This document shows positions 1 to 8,903 of a stretch of DNA of 64,000 nucleotides, piece after piece. The first letter of the stretch is position 1. The number at the start of each line of letters is the position of its first letter. The translations under genes were made by a program, and so were the position numbers. Location: the NCBI RefSeq assembly GCF_963583255.1, contig NC_084805.1, forward strand, positions 866,001-930,000, written 5' to 3'. The notes beneath the pieces are model-generated. The model was not told the origin of the DNA and made no database searches. It saw only the letters and a list, made by a program, of their open reading frames with translations. The stretch is from Pyrus communis (Eukaryota > Streptophyta > Magnoliopsida > Rosales > Rosaceae).

Positions 1-1497
1 TTCCTTATAATCTACACCAAAGGTTTGGGTGAAACCTCGAGCAACAAGTCTAGCCTTGTGTCTCTCGATAGATCCATCAGCTTTGAATTTAGTCTTGTAA
101 ATCCAACGACTTCCAACAGCCTTCTTTCCTGGTGGTAGGTGAACTAGGCTCCAGGTGCAATTCTCTTCCAGTGCACGAAGCTCTTCTTTCATGGCTTGGT
201 TCCATTGTGGGAGAAGAAATGCTTCTTGAAAGCTTCTTGGTTCATAGTGCTTATCAATTTCACTGAGAAATGTAGCATGAGATGTTGAGAACTTACTAAA
301 GCTGATACATTCATTGATTGGATGTCGTGAGGCATATGTAACATAGTCCTGCAACCTGACTGGAGGTTTTCTGATTCGAGGAGGATTTCTTTTAATCACC
401 TGAGACTCTGTAGAGGGCGGAGAATGATCAGAGTAGAACTCGTCTTCACTCTCACTGGCAGTAATTTGGTCAGTTTGAACTTCTTCACAATCTGGACTTA
501 CAATGACTGATCTATTTTCCAACATCGGATAATTAAAGTTTTGAGGGAGTGGGAACATGTCAACTAAATCATCCCCCTGACTTGTAAAATAGGGATAGTC
601 TTCTTCGAACTTCACATCTCTTGAAACTGTGCACTTCTTAGTGACTGGATTGAAGCACTTGTATCCCTTTTGAGTGGTCAAGTATCCCATAAACACACAC
701 TTGGTTGCCCTGGCATCTAGTTTGTCACGGTTCAAGGTTTGGATGTGAACAAAACATACACAACCAAACACCTTGAGATGTGTCAAATCTATTTTCCTCC
801 CCTTAAGAACTTCATATGGAGATTTAAACCCTAGCACACGACTTGGAAGTCGATTGATGAGATAAGTGGCAGTAAGGATGGCAAACGACCAAAATTTCTT
901 TGGAACGTGCATGTGAATCATGAGAGCACGAGTTTTTTCCAAGAGATCTCTATTTTTCCTCTCGGCTACTCCATTTTGTTGGGGAGTCCCCACACAGCTG
1001 GTTTGATGTATGATACCCTGAGAACTTATGTATTGAAGCATGTTGTTGGATAGAAATTCAGTGCCATTATCTGACCTTAAAACCTTAATGTTTGATTGAA
1101 ATTGCGTTTTAACATGCATGTGAAAGTCTTTGAAAATGGTAGGGACTTCACTTTTTGATTTCATAAGATATAGAAAACTTGTTCGAGAGAAATCATCAAC
1201 AAATAGAACAAAATATTTAAAACCTTCCATTGATTCAGTTGCAGGTCCCCATACATCGGTGTGTACCATTTCAAAAGGTTTACTTGTCCTAGACATTGAA
1301 TTACCAAAAGGTAGCCTAGTAAACTTAGAAAATTGACAAGTATCACAAGTAGGATAAGGGTTACAAAAAATTGGAAACAGTTTCGACAAGACAAGTTCAG
1401 AGGGGTGAGCTAATCTCCTATGCCAAAGTTGATTTTCATCTATGGACTTTGATTGAGCTTGAAGAGCCTGAGTGAAACATGCATTCTTGCACAGATA
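1..1497 (-). CDS. Copia Pol, integrase to start of reverse transcriptase (partial)
   Basis: In the same frame as the Gag-protease segment the sequence reads a GAG-pre-integrase zinc-binding region (HRRLAHP... CDTCQFSK), then the integrase core with catalytic-type residues in HTDVWGP, RSDNGTEF and QQNGVAERKNR. A linker (FGCVCFVHI, MGY, RDVKFEE) and the start of the RT domain (WNQAMKEELRALEE, HKARLVARGFTQ) follow. I checked the codons through most of the segment and found no stop or frameshift. It lacks its own start and would be made only as part of a Gag-Pol polyprotein. The protein is cut by the window edge before the RT active site. Confidence 0.88.
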
Positions 1498-3012
1498 TTA
1501 AAGTCCATTTATGAAGACCCCTTCACCAATCATCTTCATGGTGAGAACATCCTGAAACATCACTTTATTTGGTGAGAAAATAGCACGGCAGTTTAGGGTG
1601 TTGGTGATCTTTCCAATTGACAAAAGTTGGAAGGGAAAGGTTGGTACATAGAGGGCAGTGGAAGGTGTTTTTTGAGAGAGTAAGTTTATTTCTCCTTTTC
1701 CCAAAACTAAGACATTTTTTCCATTTGCAACAGACACATGTGAGGGGCTTGAAAATTTTTTAAAATGATGTAAATTTGTAACTTTGTTTGTCATATGATC
1801 TGTGGCGCCTGAATCAATTATCCAACAATCAGTTTCAGTACTAGTTAATAGGGCAGTAGTAAAGGCTTTGAGTATACCTGATGCTTCTCCCTTTGGAACT
1901 TTCTCATTTCCAGCAAGAAATCCGGCAAATTGTCCCAACATAGCTGTGTGACTACCCTCTTCATTGCCTTGACCATGTGTGCCTCCTCCGTGTCCCTTAC
2001 TTTGTAGGTAGGCTGCAAATTCATTGATCAATAACAATGGATTGGCAGTGAACTCCATGGATCCTTGTGAGATAGTAGGAGCGTGAGCATTAGCAAGTTT
2101 TGCCTTGAAATGAGGTTGAAATTGTTGTGAGGACCTTGGTATCATCCTTCCATCTTTGCTGAACTTAGGCTTGAGTTCAGGATGAAGTTCCCAACACTTG
2201 TCTTCCTCATGACCAACACCATTGCAATATTTGCATTTTAGATGTGTGTTTCTTCCCTTGTATACCTTGGCTTCTGAGTTCTTGTAATTTGATGCATATG
2301 CCCGAGTCTCCGTTAATCTAGGATTGGGATCAACATTCATAACCTTCTTCCTTGCTTCTTCTCGTTGGATAGTTGCACAAACATTGTTGAAGGTAGGCAG
2401 GTCTTGACTCATCAAGATGTGACTCCTTAGGTCCTCGTACTCAGAACTCATACTCCCTAACAGCTGATAAATTTTGTCTTCCTCAGCTCGTTTTAGGAGA
2501 ATGGTAGGATCTGTGGTATGAGGGAGATATACATCCAACTCATTCCACATGGCTTTGAGACTCCCAAGGTGTTGAACAAATGCTTTCCCTTCTTGTTGAG
2601 CACTGGCAATGTCCTTCTTTAATTGGAAGACCCGTGCATAGTTGTTTTGATTTCCATACATATCCTGCAAAGCTTTCCAAAGATCATGGGCGGAATTGGA
2701 GTAGCTAAAAATTTCAGCAACATGTTTCTCCATGGTGTTGAGCAGCAAGGACATGACAAGTTGATCTTTGCAGAGCCATGCATTGTATGTAGAGGAAGAA
2801 CGATCTGGAGCTTCCACGCTTCCATTTACAAACCCTAGCTTCCCTTTGCCTCCGAGAGCTAGGGAAACAGCTCGAGACCAAGGAAGATAATTGAACTCGT
2901 TCAAGAGAACTGAACATAAACGTTGATTGGTGTTAACCTCAACGTCTGAGGAGTTTGGAAAGAGATTGTGTCGGGTTTCCTTATCATGGTTGACAGAACT
3001 TTCTTCAGTCAT
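1498..3012 (-). CDS. Copia Gag-protease polyprotein segment (504 codons)
   Basis: The first ~230 residues look like a plant copia Gag (UBN2/DUF4219 type: an N-terminal YLPWSRAVSLAL-like motif, then an alpha-helical region). A CCHC zinc knuckle (CKYCNGVGHEEDKC, spacing CX2CX4HX4C) follows at roughly residues 260-275, and an aspartic protease active site DSGATDHM at about residue 400. Gag packages the element RNA and protease cleaves the polyprotein. The frame ends at a TAA (1500-1498), but the same frame continues open into integrase, so this stop splits one ancestral Gag-Pol reading frame. The start ATG at 3012 lies about 65 bases after the primer binding site. Confidence 0.9.
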   Translation of the reverse strand: MTEESSVNHDKETRHNLFPNSSDVEVNTNQRLCSVLLNEFNYLPWSRAVSLALGGKGKLGFVNGSVEAPDRSSSTYNAWLCKDQLVMSLLLNTMEKHVAEIFSYSNSAHDLWKALQDMYGNQNNYARVFQLKKDIASAQQEGKAFVQHLGSLKAMWNELDVYLPHTTDPTILLKRAEEDKIYQLLGSMSSEYEDLRSHILMSQDLPTFNNVCATIQREEARKKVMNVDPNPRLTETRAYASNYKNSEAKVYKGRNTHLKCKYCNGVGHEEDKCWELHPELKPKFSKDGRMIPRSSQQFQPHFKAKLANAHAPTISQGSMEFTANPLLLINEFAAYLQSKGHGGGTHGQGNEEGSHTAMLGQFAGFLAGNEKVPKGEASGILKAFTTALLTSTETDCWIIDSGATDHMTNKVTNLHHFKKFSSPSHVSVANGKNVLVLGKGEINLLSQKTPSTALYVPTFPFQLLSIGKITNTLNCRAIFSPNKVMFQDVLTMKMIGEGVFINGL

Positions 3013-3078
3013 GACTTAGACCTTGAAAGAAAGAAAAATTCGCAGCAGCAAGAATGGCAGAGACAGGTTACAAATGAA

Positions 3079-3093
3079 CCTGCTCTGATACCA
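3079..3093 (-). other. Primer binding site of the copia element
   Basis: On the minus strand this reads TGGTATCAGAGCAGG, the usual copia match to the 3' end of initiator tRNA-Met. It directly abuts the LTR end at 3094, which fixes that boundary. Confidence 0.9.
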
Positions 3094-3314
3094 TATAGAA
3101 ATTATAGCTTTAATTTGTGATGTATATTTCATATGTGCAATGTACAATGGTTCGGGTATATATGAGGAAGGAGACTAAGAAAAAACAAAAAAACATTCCC
3201 CTTAAAACAAGGAATAAAACAAGGAGTAAAACATGGAATAAAACAAGGAATAAAACATTCCTTAAATCAAGGAATAAAACATTCCTTAAATCAAGGAACT
3301 CATTATTTTCAACA
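3094..3314 (-). repeat. 5' LTR of the copia element (about 221 bp)
   Basis: On the minus strand the LTR begins TGTTGAAAATAATGAG and ends TTTCTATA next to the primer binding site; the usual end is CA, so the terminal TA may be a substitution. It contains a TATATA box (near 3158-3163) and a short tandem repeat of an 11-base GGAATAAAACA-like unit at about 3203-3300. The reading frames across the tandem repeat are low-complexity and are not genes. Confidence 0.75.
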
Positions 3315-3400
3315 ATCATCCTATGACACAAAATTAATTCGACATTCAATATCAAACAAAGAAATAAAATGACATAATTTATGATTAATAAAATTAAAAC

Positions 3401-3598
3401 TTACAGCTCTTGGAGTGGTACTTGAGTCCTCAGCTGATTAACTCCCTCATTCATGATATTCAGATTAGCATTAATATCTTCTGTAATCTCATGTAAGCTG
3501 AGCTCAAGATCAAACCTCCAAATATAATACAAATTAGTAATATATCTCATCCTACAAATATAATGCACGTAATTGAACTCGAAGTAGAAGGAGCATTT
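3401..3598 (-). other. Possible orphan terminal exon, unknown gene
   Basis: A 66-codon open stretch on the minus strand follows a plausible acceptor (GTGACTGCAG before 3598) and ends in TAA at 3403-3401. It includes a polar, coiled-coil-like stretch (LELSLHEITEDINANLNI). I do not recognise the family. No convincing upstream exon is visible toward 3700, where a repeat begins. It may be a relic of a gene broken by the two neighbouring insertions, or chance. Confidence 0.22.
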
Positions 3599-3730
3599 CT
3601 GCAGTCACAAGAAAGAGGGCTACAGAGTTTTCCTATATTTGAGTCAGTTTATTACAAAAAGCATCGGTGTTATGAATAGAATCATTCGTCATGACATCTA
3701 TTTTGTCAAATTTCTTTAATGAGATTCTCA

Positions 3731-4712
3731 GGGGGCGTTTGTTTGCCCTCACTCAAGTGTACTGGAGTGGACAGGACTAAGGGTTAGTCCAGTCCCATGT
3801 TTGTTCCCGACAAAGATTAGGTTTAATAAGACTAAGTCTCACTCGCCTAGACTAAATCAGGGACTAGCTGGTCTTAGTGAGACCCCTTGAAACCATGGGA
3901 CTAGCTAAGACTGTCCCATCTCTCCTCTTCACCTTGCTCCTCGATCACTCACCCTAAAAAACCATTGGACCATCACAACCAATTTTCATATGAAATACCA
4001 AATTAAAGATGGGAGTGAGGGGATTACGATTCTACCTGAATCGAGGCCAAAAGGTGGTCAGAGGTGGCTAAAAAATGGCCTGGAAGTCTCGGCCAGTTTG
4101 GGTTTTTCCAAATCCATGACAGATTTGAGCATGCAAAGCTCGGATCTGGGATCTATTGATTGACCATAGATGTGAACCTTAGCCAATACCAACGACTAGT
4201 TTTCGGGCTACGAGGGGGAAAAGTTTGTTGGTGGTGTAAACCTCATCTAATCCAATGAAGTTTAGTCGGAAAACTCGTTGAGAAACTTGCAACTCATCGA
4301 AAAAAATGGAGCCGTGAGGGTTCCATTTGACTAGCACAGACCTACAGAGAGAGAGAGAGAGAGATACAGACTGAAATCGAGAAGGAGGGAGGAGGGAGAG
4401 GTTGGAATCGAGAGGTTTAATCTGGGAAGGAAAAGATTGGAAAGGAAAAGGGAGAAAAAGAGGGAGAAAAGGAGGGACAAAATGGGACGGTAAGCGAGAA
4501 TAGAGGGATACAAAAATAGGATGAAAATAAAATATTAATAATTATGGATTAAATAATATAATATTAGAGTTTGTTAATTATCTTGCTTGTTAGTACGACA
4601 CTGCACCAAACGCTTCACTAAGTTAGTCCAACTTAGTCTAGTCTAAGCCAGTCCAACTTAGTCCCTGAAACTAGTCCAGTCTGAGATAGTCTGGTGCAAC
4701 AAACACACCCTC
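3731..4712. mobile_element. Non-autonomous DNA transposon with imperfect terminal inverted repeats
   Basis: The left end GGGGGCGTTTGTTTGC mirrors the right end, which reads GAGGGTGTGTTTGTTGC on the minus strand. Both subterminal regions are crowded with copies of ACTAAGTC/GACTTAGT and TAGTCCAGT motifs (3770-3930 and 4615-4695), typical of transposase-binding subterminal repeats of hAT or Harbinger-type elements. No transposase frame is visible; the middle holds a purine-rich tract with (GA)n at 4346-4365. I could not find a clear target duplication, so the superfamily stays open. Confidence 0.6.
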
Positions 4713-5811
4713 GTAGTCTTCAACAGGATAAAATATATTTTAAGTGAGATTCTAATGGACATTTTTGTGTGAAAGACATACATTTTTTATTATTATTTAT
4801 AAATAAAACATAAGTTGCATGTTACTTACATGTAGACTCGAAGACGGCTTGCTACTTATAAAATAAGAGGATTAGGTTACATCACTACAATTGATTTTTT
4901 TTTTTAGTTTTTTTTTTAATTTTTTAAGGTGGAGCAAATACTTCTAAATTGCCAACTCTTCTATTAGGAGAGATCACCATACTAACTCGAAGTTTTTGGG
5001 TCTACTTAATTTGGCATTAATATTAGCTGATAATGAATCTCTAATCCTTTTGATTTATTTTTCATGCAACCAATTAATTTAAAGTTTTGTTGCTTATCTT
5101 CAACCCGTGAATTTAGCTGATACAAAGTTATATAATAACATCCAATTCTTCGGTTGCGAACTCATGATATAAGGCTAGACACCCTTCAATTTATGAAAAT
5201 TTTATTATATATGGTTTTGGTTTAAGGCCGAAAAAAGAAAGCAAAGTTAATATTATGGATTACACTTGTTATTGTGAAAATAAAAAACCTATAAATAAAG
5301 TTTTACCATTGTTTGCTATGAAATATTTAGTAGTTTTATAGTATGCATAAATGTAAGTTAGACGAATTAGCATGAACAATATGTTTATCATTTTGTGCAC
5401 GTAAATGTTTTATCTCTGTAAACAGTAATTTGACATATCAAATTGTCTGAAATGTATGATAATCATCATGATTTTAACAATTTTCATTTTACTCTCAAAG
5501 ATGGATAGGCACCCAAGGCAAAATTCGAGATTGAGATTCATATATAAGCATATCTCTAAAAGAGAAAAATATCGGTTGTGGGTCCCAAATGAAGGTTATA
5601 TGTGTAATTCAAATGTTTCGTTGGTGTCCTGTCAAAAAAAAAAAAACTTTTTTTTGTGAGATTTTTTAATGCGGCTAGAATGGCTAGCTCATTTGTCCTG
5701 TATAATTATATAAGTAGAGAAACACTTGAATATAAAAATATGATCTTATTAACATTACCTTATATAATAATATTGATCATACAGTTTTATATTTCAGACA
5801 CATTAAAAAAT
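4713..5811. other. AT-rich intergenic stretch, nothing assigned
   Basis: AT-rich DNA with homopolymer runs and only short random frames. A 67-codon plus-strand frame at 5456-5659 has no family features. Confidence 0.5.
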
Positions 5812-5958
5812 AGAATGTGTTATCTACATATCTTATTTTACTTCTCACACACCCTTGATAATTTCTGTCCGTTGATTTTCTTCAATTCATCCGATTCAAT
5901 GGTCGAAAATTAAAAATGTATATGGGAAGTAAAATAAGATGTGTGGATATCACATCTC
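5812..5958. mobile_element. 147-bp hAT-like MITE
   Basis: The sequence folds back on itself: the left end (AGAATGTGTTATCTACATATC, then TTATTTTACTTCTC) matches the reverse complement of the right end. It is flanked by a perfect 8-bp duplication TAAAAAAT at 5804-5811 and 5959-5966, the target-site length of hAT elements. The interior has no coding capacity. Confidence 0.7.
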
Positions 5959-6850
5959 TAAAAAATTTCTCAATCCCCTGGCTGGGCATTCAAAAGATCG
6001 CACGGTATATGTTTTGCTCAAAGGGTTTCCTTAATCATTAGTTGGAAGTAAATGACGACAGGTAGAGCTGGACTACAAGAAACCCTCAGTAGTCCTGCGT
6101 AACAAAATAAACTTGCTGTCACTTTCAGCATGTCACACATACATTCAAATGCCATGCCCATACATACATCATCCCATGCATGGTACACGTTTTGGCATAC
6201 ATGTACTGTGTAATAATGTTAACATATGACATGGCATGACCATAGTCACATCAATGACAATGTGATTCACACAATGGGGTTTGACACCGTTATGTTGCGG
6301 ACAAAAGCAATAACGGCCGTTAAAGCTAAATATCAGCTTAACAGCTGACAATTGGAGGCTGACGATAAGTGCTTCAAAAGAAGATTCTCTCTCTTCCGCC
6401 ACCCTAATTAGCATTTCTTCCATGTATTTGAAAACACAGTTATATCACGTTATTATTATTTTTTTAAATCATAAAAGAAAAAATTATTATAATCTAAAAA
6501 ATAAAATACTAACGCAATTATAATTGTATTTTTTTTTAGTACATCAATATTTTTATATTAAGAGAATGGAGAGTTTGGCAAAACCAAACAAATGACATTC
6601 TAATTTGGTATCGAATTCGTCATCCATGAGATTCGAACCTAAGACCTCTCACTTTCAAGTAAAGAGGAATACCACCAAACCGTAGTACTGAGTGACATTA
6701 AGTACACGAAAAAATACTAATTAAGGTGGTGTAAGAGGGAATCTTCTCTTGAAGCACGTAAGGTTACGTGGTTATATGATAATTATTATTCATATTAAAT
6801 AACGTCGTATAACTGTATTTCTTACACAACATTCATATTATTTATTTCTC
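5959..6850. other. Intergenic, nothing assigned
   Basis: AT-rich DNA with no recognisable gene. An 84-codon minus-strand frame (6169-6423) has no family signature and lies in repetitive-looking sequence. Confidence 0.45.
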
Positions 6851-7065
6851 GGAGGCATATTGTATGCCCTCCTATCTGAGTGCCTTTCTTATTCCTTTTT
6901 ATTTGTGCAGTTACGGTTAAGCCATGTCAATATTTTATCTTCCTATTGTTTTTTGTTTTATTACCTCTATAAAAAAATAAATATAAAATATTAACGTGAC
7001 TTAACCATTACCGTAAAAAATAAGAAAGCTTCTCATCCAAACAGGAAGGCAGACAATCTGCCTCC
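6851..7065. mobile_element. 215-bp Mutator-like MITE, copy 1
   Basis: The element starts GGAGGCATATTG and ends CAATCTGCCTCC. The two halves are inverted repeats through the motif GTTACGGTTAAGCCATGTC. A perfect 9-bp target duplication TTATTTCTC flanks it (6842-6850 and 7066-7074), the length made by Mutator-type transposases. A second member of the family is at 32151-32362. Confidence 0.8.
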
Positions 7066-7940
7066 TTATTTCTCTATGTGAATATGGATCTAATCAATAG
7101 GAAAAGAGAGGCCGGTGTGAAATGTAGTCTGGCGGGAGCATAATGCAGAGACATGTTCGACGCCGACATTGACACGAACACCGATAGAGTTTGGTTGTAC
7201 CTATTCTTCTCAGGGGTATGAGAAGTGGGAGTCAGAGAAAGAGAAGGAAAAGAATGGAAGGATATGACATTAGTTGACAAACTCGAGCGAAAGTTTTGCC
7301 GACGATTGGTTTTGGGTTTGTCCCAAATAATGTTGTGGGTTTAGTTGGGTGTAGCGATAAAACCACAAAATTTTATTTCTATTTCTTTTATATTTAAGGG
7401 CATTTGGAATTTTGCTGGAAAAAATATGGCTCCTAATAAAAACTAGAGAAAGGGATGGCATTTTGCAGTCACACTTGTAGTCAGTTGGGCTTATACTAAC
7501 GAATTTTAACCCGCTAGAGTTTATTGGGCTTATGATTCTTGACAAAAAAAAAGAAAAGAAATTTGGGCTTATATATATTTGGAATTCCTGAGGTAAGATA
7601 TTTCTCATTTTTTGATTTTTTTTTTTGAGATTTTTAATGAAACATTCTTGATGCTGTTCATTTTTAACGAAAAATCATCTTTTTACTTTTTATGATACTA
7701 TTCATTACACCTTTATTTGTCATTTTTCATTAAAACTAAAGTTTTTTTGGACTTTTCGTTAGTTTTCTTTTGTTAGGAAAACTAATGAAAATGACTTAAA
7801 AAGTTTTAGTTTTAATAAAAAAATCATGTTATAAGTTTTGTTTAATGATTAGTACAAGTCCCATATTAAAGCAGTCTAACTAAAAATAACCTAATTATAA
7901 TAAATTATGATTTATTGATTTTACCCCTAACTTTTTTAGG
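7066..7940. other. Intergenic, nothing assigned
   Basis: Only short frames without recognisable domains. About 7618-7860 is A/T-rich with repeated TTTTCATTAAAA-like motifs that look like an old dispersed repeat. Confidence 0.4.
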
Positions 7941-8600
7941 TCAAGTTCCAGATTTTTGTCGTTAATGGAGTTCATCGTTGTTTTGCAGACCTTCTTCTTT
8001 TTCTTTGAAACAAAAATATAGATCCTCATGCTATTTAATTTATATTTTGTATTATTTCGTTGAAACGTCATCATCGTTATTATTCATATAGTATTCGAGG
8101 TACTGTTTTTCAAATTTTCTTCGTTAATGGAGTTCATCGTTTGTTTCTCCAGAAAATAAATTTGAGATTTGCATGTTATTCAATAATAATGATGGGTCAT
8201 TGTTTCTGGACTATAAAAATAAACTGTTTCTGGAATCTAAGTTACTGTTTATGGAATCAAAGTCACTGTTTCTAGATCCAAATGAAATAGACACATTGTT
8301 TCTTAAATGTAAGCTAGAAAAGAAATAATGAAATTCATTGTATTTGAATTCAAAGCAAAATAAGCATCATGTTTGTTAAATATAATCAACTGATGCATGA
8401 AAAAAAAGAAACAATCTAAGGTTAAAACATAGACTGTTTTCTGGAATCTAAGTCACCGTTTCTGAAATTTAAGTCACTGTTTCTGGATTTTGGTTATTTT
8501 CTTTCTAGATACAGTGTTTATTTGTGCATAGAAAAAACAAACATAGAAAAAATAAACACTGTATCTGATTTTTTTTTTTCCAGAAACAGTGTTATGTTTT
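7941..8600. repeat. Cluster of CACTGTTTCTGGA-type motifs in both orientations
   Basis: CTGTTTCTGGAATC-like motifs recur at about 8195-8275 and 8432-8490, and appear inverted at 8580-8592 (CCAGAAACAGTG). A perfect 17-bp inverted repeat (8507-8523 and 8550-8566, AGATACAGTGTTTATTT) has a 26-base loop. A longer diverged direct repeat (CGTTAATGGAGTTCATCG at about 7962 and 8122) suggests an older local duplication. No coding function is evident. Confidence 0.55.
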
Positions 8601-8903
8601 GGGTTCTCTAGAAACAGGTTTATATTTCGGTTCATTTTTTTTCCTATTTATAGACGCCTGATATGTACGTACATCATTGGGATAGTAGGTCCTTATTGGA
8701 TCTGATTGGAATGAAATACTAACACTATAAATTGTTCGTGGTGCAGATAAGAGGATGAGGATGAAGACCATGACGAGGAAGATGAGGATAAGGGCACGAA
8801 AAAGGTAGACAATAGTTTTGGATGATTTTTTATTAAACTTTGATCCCTTTTGGTTAAATAACATTTTAGGATGGTTTTTGGTTAAATATTTGTTGACCCA
8901 AGC

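Larger units (their letters stand above)
1..3314 (-). mobile_element. Partial Ty1/copia LTR retrotransposon (5' LTR, gag-pol up to start of RT)
   Basis: Read on the minus strand the order is LTR (3314-3094), primer binding site, Gag, protease, integrase and the first part of reverse transcriptase. The element runs off the window at base 1, so the rest of RT, RNase H and the 3' LTR are outside. Integrase before RT is the copia order. The coding frame is open through almost 3 kb except for one TAA at 1500-1498, so the copy looks fairly young. The base pairs just beyond the LTR (3315-3319, ATCAT) would be the target duplication; the partner lies outside the window. Confidence 0.93.

Noticed and set aside
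3110..3355. 81-codon leucine-rich minus-strand frame
   Set aside because: It reads through the 11-base tandem repeat of a copia LTR.
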